Origin: NS-11 sp036505795
GTDB taxonomy: Bacteria > Nitrospirota > Nitrospiria > Nitrospirales > NS-4
Length of the DNA stretch: 64,000 nucleotides
NCBI GenBank assembly: GCA_036505795.1
Contig: DASXSU010000033.1
Span: 1-64,000 of the forward strand
Direction: 5' to 3'
The position numbers were made by a program, and so were the translations under genes. Shown here piece after piece: positions 42,148-49,749 of the stretch (position 1 is its first letter; every line of letters starts with the position of its first letter). The notes under the pieces are model-generated. The model made no database searches, had not been told where the DNA came from, and saw only the letters and a list, made by a program, of their open reading frames with translations.

Positions 42148-43533
42148 CTATAGTTTCTCCAGCACCTTTTCCATCCGAGCGGCTCGCGAGCCTTTCAAGA
42201 GCACCACATCCCCTTTTCGCAAGAGCCCGCGCAGCCGTTCGGCGAGCTCCCCGTGAGCATTCGCCACAATGACATGATCGCGGTTCATCCCCTCCTCGAG
42301 CGCCCCGGCTGCAAGCTCAGACCCTAGTCTGCCGGTGGTCAAGAGATAGTCGGCACGCATCGCCACTACCCGGCCCACCTCGCGATGGATCTCGATCTCA
42401 CGCTCGCCGAGTTCGCGCATCTCCCCGAGGACGGCAAAGCTCCGGCCCAATCCCTTGATGTCCGCCAACCAGTCGAGGGCTGCACGGACCGAAGCCGGAT
42501 TCGCGTTGTAACAGTCATTCAGAATCATGACGCCGCGGCGGCGGATCACCTCCGAACGCATGGCGCTCGGCCTATAACGGGCCAGACCGGCTTGGATCCT
42601 TTTGATGCCGACGCCGAGAGCCATCCCGGCCGCAACCGAGGCAAGGGCATTCGCGATATTATGACGGCCGGCGACGTGTAAGTGGATATTGAAGCCATGG
42701 GTCCGCCGGGCAAGCCGCACGGACACCGTGGACGACAGCGGACTTTTCGACTGAACGCGTAGCGCCCGCACAGTGGCGCCTCGGGAAAATCCAAAGGAGA
42801 CCACCGGGCCCTTTACCCAGCTCGACAGGCGCCGGTAGAACGGATCGTCCGCGTTGAGGATGGCCGTCCCGCCGGAAGGCAGGCTTTTGAGCAGCTCGCC
42901 TTTCGCCCGCGCAACAGTGTCCAGGGTGCCGAGCGTCGCCAGATGCGTCGGCCCGATGTTGGTCAGAACACCATGTGTCGGGGCAGCGATCTCGCACAGA
43001 CGGCTCATCTCGCCGAGCCCGCTGATCCCCATTTCAATGACCGCCGCCTCGTGGCGGCTGGTTAATTGGAACAGGGTCTGCGGGACCCCGATGTGATTAT
43101 TGAAATTGCCCGCGGTCACGAGTGTCCGAAAACGCTCCGAGAGAACTCGTCCGATCATCTCTTTCGTCGTCGTCTTGCCGTTACTTCCGCTGACCGCAAC
43201 GACCGGGATCGAAAATCGCCGACGGTGAGCCGCCGCCAGCTCCTGGAAGGCCCGCAACGTGTCATCCACCTGAACGACAGGGACACCTTCCAAGGTCGAA
43301 GATCCCTTTTGCACCAATGCAGCGATCGCCCCTTTTCGGCGGGCATCCCGCAAGAACCGGTGCCCATCGAATCGCGGGCCGGTCAGCGCCACAAAGAGAT
43401 CTCCGGACCGGCAGGTGCGTGAATCGGTCCATACGCGACGGACGGCCTTTTGTAATTCCGCCGGGCGCCTGAACTTCACGCGACCATTGGTGATGCTGGC
43501 CACCTCCGCGATGGTAAAAAGCCTCACTCCCAA
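42148..43533 (-). CDS. murF: UDP-N-acetylmuramoyl-tripeptide--D-alanyl-D-alanine ligase
   Basis: A 461-residue Mur ligase. VWTDSRTCRSGDLFVAL, the ATP loop VVAVSGSNGKTTTKEMIGRVL, GVPQTLFQ, VIEMGISGLGEM, LTNIGPTHL, and LNDCYNANPASVRAALDWL are diagnostic for MurF. It adds the D-Ala-D-Ala made by Ddl. The start overlaps murE by 10 bp. Confidence 0.96.
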   Translation of the reverse strand: MGVRLFTIAEVASITNGRVKFRRPAELQKAVRRVWTDSRTCRSGDLFVALTGPRFDGHRFLRDARRKGAIAALVQKGSSTLEGVPVVQVDDTLRAFQELAAAHRRRFSIPVVAVSGSNGKTTTKEMIGRVLSERFRTLVTAGNFNNHIGVPQTLFQLTSRHEAAVIEMGISGLGEMSRLCEIAAPTHGVLTNIGPTHLATLGTLDTVARAKGELLKSLPSGGTAILNADDPFYRRLSSWVKGPVVSFGFSRGATVRALRVQSKSPLSSTVSVRLARRTHGFNIHLHVAGRHNIANALASVAAGMALGVGIKRIQAGLARYRPSAMRSEVIRRRGVMILNDCYNANPASVRAALDWLADIKGLGRSFAVLGEMRELGEREIEIHREVGRVVAMRADYLLTTGRLGSELAAGALEEGMNRDHVIVANAHGELAERLRGLLRKGDVVLLKGSRAARMEKVLEKL

Positions 43534-45020
43534 CTCTTCACGGCGTTGAGCGCTTCGCGCGCAACCACTCGGTCGTCGAACGGATGTTTGGTTGTACCGA
43601 TAACCTGATAGTCTTCGTGTCCCTTGCCCGCGATCAGCACCAGATCGCCGGCGCGGGCCTCCCTGATCGCTGTTTCAATCGCCTCGCGTCGATCGGGACG
43701 GATAACATACTTTCCGCGACCCGCCTCCTTGAGGCCGGCCTTGATGCCCGGCTCGATCTCATCGATGATCCCCCGCGCATCTTCAGTTCTGGGATTGTCT
43801 GACGTCACCACCACGACATCACTATAGAGAGCAGCAATACGACCCATCTTCGGCCGCTTGCCGCGATCGCGGTCGCCTCCGCAGCCAAAGACTGTAATAA
43901 TGCGCCCGGTCTTGACCGTCTGCGCCGTGGAGAGGAGCCGGTAAAGAGCGTCGTCCGTGTGCGCGTAGTCAACAATCACTTTGAAAGGTTGCCCGGCCTC
44001 AACCCTTTCAAAGCGACCCGGTACGTCAGCCAAACGCGAGATCCCTTGAGCGATAATCGGGAGCGGCACGTCCTGTTGGAGGCCTGCTCCAATGGCCCCC
44101 AGGATGTTATATACATTATGCCGGCCGACGAGCGGTGAGCGGATCTCCGCCGAGCCAAAAGGCGTCTTTACCAGAAATTCCACCCCGTCCAATGAAATCC
44201 TTACATCTTCCGCACGGATGTCGGCGGGCGCATCAATCCCATACCTCCAGATAGCCGCCGGGAACGCCGCCGCGATCCGCTCACCATAGGGGTCATCGGC
44301 ATTCACGATCGCGCGACCATGTGCCCCCCGCTGGGTAAACAGTCGAAGCTTCGCCTGAAAGTACTCTTCCATGTCCTTGTGAAAATCAAGGTGATCCTGT
44401 GTCAGGTTGGTGAAGACGGCGGCGTCGAACGCGCAGCCCGCGGTGCGATCTAGCGCGAGCGCGTGCGAGGATACCTCCATGATGACGGCCTCCAGCCCAG
44501 CATCCGCCATTTTCTTCAGCAATGCTTGCAATTCCAGCGCCCCAGGGGTCGTATGGCTCGCGGCAACCTCCTCGCTTCCGATCATATAACTGACCGTCCC
44601 GATCAATCCTAACTGCTTGCCCGCCGCCTCAAGGATGGCCTTGCAGACATAAGTCGTCGTGGTCTTGCCGTTCGTTCCGGTGACGCCGATCATTTTCAGC
44701 CGCGCGGCGGGGTAACCGTAAAAACGGCTCGCTAAGATGCCAAGGAACCGGCGGGAATTCGGCACTTCAATCACAGGGAGCTCTAAGCCGGCGGCGATAT
44801 TGGCGCCCGTCAGCCCGGATTCCACGACTAACCCCGCCGCTCCGGCTGCAGCCGCGGCGTTGAGATACTGATGTCCGTCCGTTTTTGTGCCCTTCACCGC
44901 GATAAACAACATCCCCGGCTTGACGCCGCGGGAATCGTCGGTCAGGCCGATCACCTCCACGTCGAGATTTCCCTGCGAGATCACGTCATGGAATGGCATC
45001 ATAAGTTCCGAAAGTTTCAT
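43524..45020 (-). CDS. murE: UDP-N-acetylmuramoyl-tripeptide ligase, meso-DAP type
   Basis: The protein is about 498 residues. GLTDDSRGVKPGMLFIAV at the N-terminus, the ATP loop VTGTNGKTTTTYVCKAIL, MEVSSHALALDRT, TNLTQDHLDFHKDMEEYF, VDYAHTDDAL and GCGGDRDRGKRP are all present. TSDNPRTEDARGI has the DNPR motif that selects meso-diaminopimelate rather than lysine. The open frame runs to 45071, but that part lies in a repeat; MKLSEL at 45020 is the likely start, though no ribosome site is visible before it. Confidence 0.95.
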   Translation of the reverse strand: MKLSELMMPFHDVISQGNLDVEVIGLTDDSRGVKPGMLFIAVKGTKTDGHQYLNAAAAAGAAGLVVESGLTGANIAAGLELPVIEVPNSRRFLGILASRFYGYPAARLKMIGVTGTNGKTTTTYVCKAILEAAGKQLGLIGTVSYMIGSEEVAASHTTPGALELQALLKKMADAGLEAVIMEVSSHALALDRTAGCAFDAAVFTNLTQDHLDFHKDMEEYFQAKLRLFTQRGAHGRAIVNADDPYGERIAAAFPAAIWRYGIDAPADIRAEDVRISLDGVEFLVKTPFGSAEIRSPLVGRHNVYNILGAIGAGLQQDVPLPIIAQGISRLADVPGRFERVEAGQPFKVIVDYAHTDDALYRLLSTAQTVKTGRIITVFGCGGDRDRGKRPKMGRIAALYSDVVVVTSDNPRTEDARGIIDEIEPGIKAGLKEAGRGKYVIRPDRREAIETAIREARAGDLVLIAGKGHEDYQVIGTTKHPFDDRVVAREALNAVKSWE

Positions 45021-45050
45021 GTATGTTGACTGCCAAGTCGTCCGTCTATT

Positions 45051-45098
45051 CCCCTTTTTGCACCCGCCCACCCCAGGCGCGCCAAGACGCGCCCCTTC
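45051..45098. repeat. Hairpin array 3 (single CCRRGA-loop unit)
   Basis: Between ftsI and murE. GGCGCG (45076-45081), loop CCAAGA (45082-45087) and CGCGCC (45088-45093) form a perfect 6-bp stem, followed by CCTTCCC. The C-rich lead-in 45051-45074 has four C-tracts (loops 8, 1 and 1), near a G-quadruplex motif on the coding strand of the dcw genes. The unit is on the same physical strand as arrays 1 and 2 although the genes here run the other way. It interrupts the otherwise tight dcw operon. Confidence 0.8.
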
Positions 45099-45104
45099 CC
45101 GTAA

Positions 45105-46874
45105 TCACCGGCCCACCACATATTCCCAAGACGCCTTCTTTGGCTCAGGTGAAGCATTAGGCGCACGGGCCGCGAGTACCTGTCCCTTAAAATCTTTGGG
45201 CGGAATGCCGAGGTGTTGTACCGCTTGCGCCGCGATCCTCTGAAAGACCGGCGCCGCCACCGTTCCGCCCCACTGGTCCACCTTGGGTTCATCAATGACC
45301 ACGAGGATGGTGAGCTGAGGATCATCCGCAGGGAGAAACCCGACAAAGGACGCCACCGTTCGCGTAGCAGAATATCGCCTTGTCACCGGATCGAGCTTTT
45401 GTGCGGTGCCGGTCTTGCCTGCAACGTCGTAGGCCGGCAATGCGGCGAGTGTCCCGGTGCCGCCCGGCAGTACCACGCCTCGCAAAATATCTATCATTGT
45501 ACGGGAAGTCGCAGAAGAGACGACGCGGCGACGAGCAGAGGGCTCAAAGCGCGCAAGCGTTTGCCCGGACGGCGCTTTGATTTCCGAGACCAGATAAGGA
45601 CGCATGACCCACCCGCCGTTAGCGATCGCGGAGGCCGCCATCGTGAGTTGTAGTGCAGTGATGCCCACTTCCTGCCCCATGGAGATTGACGCCAGAGAAC
45701 GACGCCCCCAGGCTTGTTCTTCCTTCAACAACCCTCGAACTTCCCCCTCCAGATCGACTCCGGTTTTTTGACCGAAGCCGAAGGCCGCAAGATATGTCGC
45801 CAGCCTATCGGACCCAAGACGTTGGCCCACCTTGATGATACCGATGTTGCTCGACTTCTGAAGTACCTCGGCAAAGGTCATCCAGCCGTGCTTATGATGA
45901 TCATGGACGACCGTGTTTTCTACTATATATTTGCCGTCTTCGCCGTAAAGGAGATCAGCCGGAGAAAACAAATTCTCTTCGAGGGCGGCTGCCGCCGTCA
46001 CAATTTTTAATGTCGATCCGGGTTCATAGGTGTCCGCGATGGCCCGGTTTCGCCAGAGGTTGGCATCCGAGCCGGGGCGATTGGGGTCGAAGGTGGGATA
46101 AACGGCCAACGCTAAAATGGCGCCGGATTTTGGCTCGCTCACGATCACGATACCGGCATCTGCTCTGGTCTTGGTAACAGCTTGCTCAAGTTCGTGCTCA
46201 GCAATATATTGAATGACCTCGTCGATCGTGAGAATCAGATCCTGACCGGCTGACGGCGCGGCATAATTCAATCCCTTGGGAAATACCGCTCCTCCAAGAG
46301 CGTCGCGCTCGACCACGAAGTGTCCTCGCTCGCCACGAAGACGGCCATCGTACCGGCGCTCCAAACCCTCCAAACCATGGTTGTCTACATTCGCAAAGCC
46401 GAGCACATGAGCGAGCAGCGCCCCATTGGGATAAAAATGGCGCCCCTCGGGGACCAAGCCGATCCCCGGCAGTGAGAGGGCCCGTACGCGCTGAGCTTGT
46501 TCAGGAGCCAGCCTGCGCTCAAGCCAGACGAAGTCCCGTCTGTTGTTAAGTTTGGCTTCCATCTGGGTCACATCGGTAAGAAGCACGCCTGCCAATCGCG
46601 CGGCAGTGCTGTGCATGTCGGAGATAGCCCGAGGCTCGCCGAAGACTGAGGGCACGTCCAAATTCATGGACAGGATCTTTCCGTTCCGGTCATAGATCGT
46701 CCCTCGTCCGCCTTCAACCGTCAAGACCTTATGATGTTGACGCCCTGCTTTCTGTCCCAGATCCTCCGCTTGGATTACTTGGAGATGAAACAAACGCCCT
46801 AAGATCATGAAGAAGCCGATCCCGAGGAGAACGCCGGCAACAACCACGCGTCGCTTTTCCCGGCGCTCTATCAT
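45105..46874 (-). CDS. ftsI: Peptidoglycan D,D-transpeptidase FtsI (PBP3)
   Basis: A 589-residue class B penicillin-binding protein. A short basic N-terminus and one membrane segment (VVVAGVLLGIGFFMILGRLFHL) lead into the pedestal domain with GGRGTIYDRNGKILSMN. The transpeptidase domain has the active serine in YEPGSTLKIV, the second motif in QKSSNIGII and AGKTGTAQK. It cross-links septal peptidoglycan with FtsW. The C-terminus has a short tail after the last strand without a PASTA domain. It starts 52 bp after ftsL. Confidence 0.96.
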   Translation of the reverse strand: MIERREKRRVVVAGVLLGIGFFMILGRLFHLQVIQAEDLGQKAGRQHHKVLTVEGGRGTIYDRNGKILSMNLDVPSVFGEPRAISDMHSTAARLAGVLLTDVTQMEAKLNNRRDFVWLERRLAPEQAQRVRALSLPGIGLVPEGRHFYPNGALLAHVLGFANVDNHGLEGLERRYDGRLRGERGHFVVERDALGGAVFPKGLNYAAPSAGQDLILTIDEVIQYIAEHELEQAVTKTRADAGIVIVSEPKSGAILALAVYPTFDPNRPGSDANLWRNRAIADTYEPGSTLKIVTAAAALEENLFSPADLLYGEDGKYIVENTVVHDHHKHGWMTFAEVLQKSSNIGIIKVGQRLGSDRLATYLAAFGFGQKTGVDLEGEVRGLLKEEQAWGRRSLASISMGQEVGITALQLTMAASAIANGGWVMRPYLVSEIKAPSGQTLARFEPSARRRVVSSATSRTMIDILRGVVLPGGTGTLAALPAYDVAGKTGTAQKLDPVTRRYSATRTVASFVGFLPADDPQLTILVVIDEPKVDQWGGTVAAPVFQRIAAQAVQHLGIPPKDFKGQVLAARAPNASPEPKKASWEYVVGR

Positions 46875-46926
46875 GCTTTTTTACATCCTCTCAGCCGTGA
46901 AGCCTTTTGCCGACGTCGCCATCCCA

Positions 46927-47241
46927 TCATCGCAATACAAGCTGCCCCACCGGCAGAACCCCCTGACTCGGCGGAGGCTGCGATTTTTGACGCGGCCCGA
47001 TTAGGACCACCTGATCGTACCGCGGCCGCACCATGCCAAGTTTGGTTGAGGCCACTCGTTCGATCTGCTCGGGTGCGGTGACTCTCGCCAGATCCAGTTC
47101 TAAGCCGCGTTGTTCCTGCTGCGCTTGTTTTTTCTCCACACGCAGTTTTTCAATTGCATACCCTGTACGATACACATCCACTTTCTCGCAAACGGCAACA
47201 AGCGCCAGCACCCACAAGAGCGTGCCGATCAAGATCTTCAT
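46927..47241 (-). CDS. ftsL: Cell division protein FtsL
   Basis: A 104-residue bitopic membrane protein in the standard ftsL position between rsmH and ftsI. The N-terminal segment LIGTLLWVLALVAV spans the membrane. A coiled coil with YRTGYAIEKLRVEKKQAQQEQRGLELDLARVT follows, and RVASTKLGMVRP resembles the membrane-distal FtsL end. It forms a complex with FtsB and FtsQ. Sequence similarity in this family is low, so the call rests on length, topology and place. ATGA overlap with rsmH. Confidence 0.85.
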   Translation of the reverse strand: MKILIGTLLWVLALVAVCEKVDVYRTGYAIEKLRVEKKQAQQEQRGLELDLARVTAPEQIERVASTKLGMVRPRYDQVVLIGPRQKSQPPPSQGVLPVGQLVLR

Positions 47242-48134
47242 GCTGCCTCCTTACGCGCCAGAACCCGTAGCTTCGCACTCCGCGCGCGCGGATTCGCGAG
47301 GCATTCCTCACGAGAGGGTGGGATCGGTCGCTTCGTCAGAATTAGAAAATCCCCGGCCGGGTCGCGTACAAGAGATCGAAAGCCCTGTTTGACAATCCGA
47401 TCCTCGAGTGAATGGAATGATAGGATCGCCAGCCGTCCACCTGGCGCCAGCAGTCCGGCCAGTACCGGTAGGGACGCGGCAAGATGCTCGAGTTCATGAT
47501 TCACGGCTATCCGCAGAGCTTGAAAGCTCCGGGTGGCAAAATGCAGCCGACCGTGAAGATACGCACGCGGGACAGCAGCGCGTATGACATCCACCAGAGC
47601 CTGTGTCGTCAGAATCGGGCCGGTCTCCCGGCGGCGGATGATTGCCCTCGCGATGCGGCGCGAGTAACGTTCCTCGCCGTATTCAAATAAGATTCGTGCG
47701 AGCTCCGTTTCGGGAAGACGATTCACGAGATCGGCAGCCGTGGTCGATTCGCGGGTATCCATCCGCATGTCCAGAGGCCCGTGGATTTGAAAACTGAAGC
47801 CGCGCGGTGCTGCCTCGAGCTGTCGGGAGGAAACGCCCAGATCAAGTAAAATCCCGTCGACACCGGATGGAGCCATGTCGGAAACGACAGTTCCTGCTTC
47901 CCGGTAGGTAGCGTGCATCAACAGCGCTCGCTCACCATAGCCCTGCAATGCGTCCTTGGCCACAGCGAGGGCTTCCGCGTCACGATCAAATCCGAATAGC
48001 CTGCCGCTAGGTTCGGACGCTTCCAGAATAGCTTGGCTATGGCCACCTTCACCGAGAGTTCCGTCCACATATACCGCGCCTGAACGAGGTTGCAGCCAGA
48101 CTAGAACCTCCTTAAGCATGACGGAGCGATGCAC
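47238..48134 (-). CDS. rsmH: 16S rRNA (cytosine(1402)-N(4))-methyltransferase RsmH
   Basis: A 298-residue methyltransferase (also called MraW). HRSVMLKEVLVWLQP at the N-terminus, the AdoMet loop VDGTLGEGGHSQAIL, FGFDRDAEAL, GILLDLGVSSRQLEAAPRGFSF, and RLAILSFHSLEDRIVKQ are the family hallmarks. It methylates C1402 in the ribosomal P site. It is the first gene of the minus-strand dcw run and has its own promoter with MraZ-type boxes in the leader. Confidence 0.97.
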   Translation of the reverse strand: MHRSVMLKEVLVWLQPRSGAVYVDGTLGEGGHSQAILEASEPSGRLFGFDRDAEALAVAKDALQGYGERALLMHATYREAGTVVSDMAPSGVDGILLDLGVSSRQLEAAPRGFSFQIHGPLDMRMDTRESTTAADLVNRLPETELARILFEYGEERYSRRIARAIIRRRETGPILTTQALVDVIRAAVPRAYLHGRLHFATRSFQALRIAVNHELEHLAASLPVLAGLLAPGGRLAILSFHSLEDRIVKQGFRSLVRDPAGDFLILTKRPIPPSREECLANPRARSAKLRVLARKEAA

Positions 48135-48143
48135 AATTCACCA

Positions 48144-48168
48144 TCCACTAGTTCCCACTTCTACCCAC
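48144..48168 (-). promoter_or_regulatory. MraZ-type operator: three GTGGG boxes at 10-bp spacing
   Basis: Read on the minus strand, GTGGG (48164-48168), 5 nt, GTGGG (48154-48158), 5 nt, GTGGA (48144-48148). This matches the known MraZ target layout of TGGGN-type repeats separated by 5 nt. The boxes lie between the predicted transcription start (near 48171) and the rsmH ATG at 48134, where a bound repressor would block transcription. The mraZ gene itself is 23 kb away. Confidence 0.75.
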
Positions 48169-48177
48169 TCTCAGCGG

Positions 48178-48205
48178 AGTATAGTCTCTCAGAAATAGAA
48201 GTCAA
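48178..48205 (-). promoter_or_regulatory. Promoter of the dcw cluster
   Basis: On the minus strand, TTGACT (48200-48205), a 16-nt spacer and TATACT (48178-48183), both one base from consensus. Transcription would begin near 48171, immediately before the MraZ-type boxes. The AT-rich stretch further upstream (48205-48250) could serve as an UP element. Confidence 0.7.
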
Positions 48206-48261
48206 GAATAAAAAAATAGTCTTTCCAGCAACATAGCAAAAAATTAGCTGGTGGCTGTACC

Positions 48262-48270
48262 TGTGGATAA
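48262..48270 (-). promoter_or_regulatory. Single consensus DnaA box upstream of the dcw promoter
   Basis: TGTGGATAA on the plus strand is the perfect DnaA box TTATCCACA on the minus strand. It lies about 57 bp upstream of the -35 of the dcw promoter, next to an AT-rich stretch. Only one exact copy is seen here. DnaA control of division genes is possible but one 9-mer may occur by chance. Confidence 0.35.
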
Positions 48271-48347
48271 CATCGCCGAGCATGCCACAATGAGTGTAAG
48301 AAACCGCGACGGCGGGGCGAGTTAAGTATCTTAGGTATTACACTTGT

Positions 48348-49643
48348 CTAAGGATAGATCTTATAGAGCATGCGTGGAAAGGCAATGGTCTCCCGCACAT
48401 GCTCGAGCCCACAGATCCAGGCTACTGCGCGCTCGATGCCCATTCCGAATCCCGCATGGGGAGATGAGCCGAAAGTCCGCAGATCGAGATACCACTTGAA
48501 GGCGTCCTCTGAAAGATGATGTTCTTTTAAACGCGCGTCGAGCTTGTCGCGTTCGTGGATCCTCTGTCCGCCTCCGATGATTTCTCCATAGCCTTCAGGA
48601 GCCAAAACATCCATGCAGAGCGCTAAGGCCGAATCATTTGGATCTTCTTGCATGTAAAATGCCTTAATGGCTTTAGGGTAGCGATGTATAATTAGGGGAC
48701 GGTCGTACTCCTTCGAGAGAATCGTTTCCTCGTCGCCGCCGAAATCATCTCCCGGCTGAATGGGGTTACCACGCATTCGGAGCCGCTCCACAGCTTCTTG
48801 ATACGTGATCCGTGGGAAAGGAGACGCGATGGCTTCGAGTCTGCTCACGTCTCGCTCCAACACTTTCAGCTCCTCCTTTCGACGCTTCAGGACAGAGCCC
48901 ACGATGTTGATCAAAAATTCTTCAGCCAGCGCCATCATGTCCTGCAGTTCGGCGTACGCGACCTCCGGCTCGATCATCCAAAATTCCATCAGGTGGCGAC
49001 GGGTCTTGGATTTCTCTGCGCGAAACGTCGGGCCGAAGCAATAGACTCTTCCGAAGGCGGCTGCCGTCGCTTCGTTATAGAGTTGACCGCTTTGTGTCAG
49101 ATACGCCTTCTCGCCGAAGTAATCGGTCTCAAAGAGGGTCGTCGTCCCTTCACAGGCATTAGGCGTGAAAATCGGTGTGTCGACCAAGATGAAGCCTCGG
49201 TCATCAAAGAAATCTCGACACGCTTTGATAATCTCGTGTCGAACGCGAAGAATGGCGTGCTGCCGATGCGAGCGAATCCAGAGATGCCGGTTCTCCATGA
49301 GAAACCCGGTGCCGTGTTCCTTCGCCTGGATCGGGAATTCCTCAGCGACAAGTTGGATAATATGTAGAACGCTTACATCCAGTTCAAAACCTCCCGGCGC
49401 CCGCGGATCCGAGCGTACCTTCCCGGTAACGATCACCGATGATTCTTGCGTTAACTTGGTGGCTTGAGAAAAAAGCTCGTCCCCTACCGTGGCCTTGCTG
49501 ACGACGGCCTGCATATCTCCGGTCCCGTCCCGCAGGACCAGAAATACAATCTTGCCACCGACCCGCTTGTGCCTGAGCCAGCCTCGAACGCTGACTTCTT
49601 GGTCTGCATATTGTGACAAGTTTTCGATGTAGACTATAGGCAT
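48348..49643 (-). CDS. asnS: Asparagine--tRNA ligase
   Basis: A 431-residue class IIb aminoacyl-tRNA synthetase. The N-terminal OB-fold anticodon-binding domain has VSVRGWLRHKRVGGKIVFLVLRDGTG. Motif 2 is FRAEKSKTRRHLMEFWMIEPE, and motif 3 is GFGMGIERAVAWICGLEHVRE. Features such as PNACEGTTTLFETDYF (rather than the AspRS forms) support AsnRS. Direct charging of tRNA-Asn follows. A strong -10 ends 6 nt before its ATG, so its mRNA may lack a leader. Confidence 0.95.
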   Translation of the reverse strand: MPIVYIENLSQYADQEVSVRGWLRHKRVGGKIVFLVLRDGTGDMQAVVSKATVGDELFSQATKLTQESSVIVTGKVRSDPRAPGGFELDVSVLHIIQLVAEEFPIQAKEHGTGFLMENRHLWIRSHRQHAILRVRHEIIKACRDFFDDRGFILVDTPIFTPNACEGTTTLFETDYFGEKAYLTQSGQLYNEATAAAFGRVYCFGPTFRAEKSKTRRHLMEFWMIEPEVAYAELQDMMALAEEFLINIVGSVLKRRKEELKVLERDVSRLEAIASPFPRITYQEAVERLRMRGNPIQPGDDFGGDEETILSKEYDRPLIIHRYPKAIKAFYMQEDPNDSALALCMDVLAPEGYGEIIGGGQRIHERDKLDARLKEHHLSEDAFKWYLDLRTFGSSPHAGFGMGIERAVAWICGLEHVRETIAFPRMLYKIYP

Positions 49644-49649
49644 GGATGA

Positions 49650-49678
49650 AGTCTATCGCACGGCCAGAGACCACGCAA
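49650..49678 (-). promoter_or_regulatory. Promoter of asnS
   Basis: On the minus strand, TTGCGT (49673-49678), 17-nt spacer, TAGACT (49650-49655). The -10 ends 6 nt before the asnS ATG (49643), which puts the transcription start at or within a base or two of the start codon. Confidence 0.6.
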
Positions 49679-49710
49679 CTGTGGCGCGAGAAACCAGACT
49701 ATTCCGTACG

Positions 49711-49739
49711 TTGCGCCGCTTTTAATGTCCCGATACAAT
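49711..49739 (+). promoter_or_regulatory. Promoter of the FG-GAP lipoprotein gene
   Basis: TTGCGC (49711-49716), 17-nt spacer and TACAAT (49734-49739). The predicted start near 49746 lies downstream of the first in-frame ATG (49738) and 4 nt before ATG 49750, so the latter is the more likely start and the mRNA is almost leaderless. Confidence 0.6.
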
Positions 49740-49749
49740 GGCTCTTAGT

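Noticed and set aside
48205..48347. Replication origin near the dcw cluster
   Set aside because: Only one DnaA box, no dnaA or dnaN nearby and no clustered repeats; the AT-rich segment is better explained as promoter upstream region.
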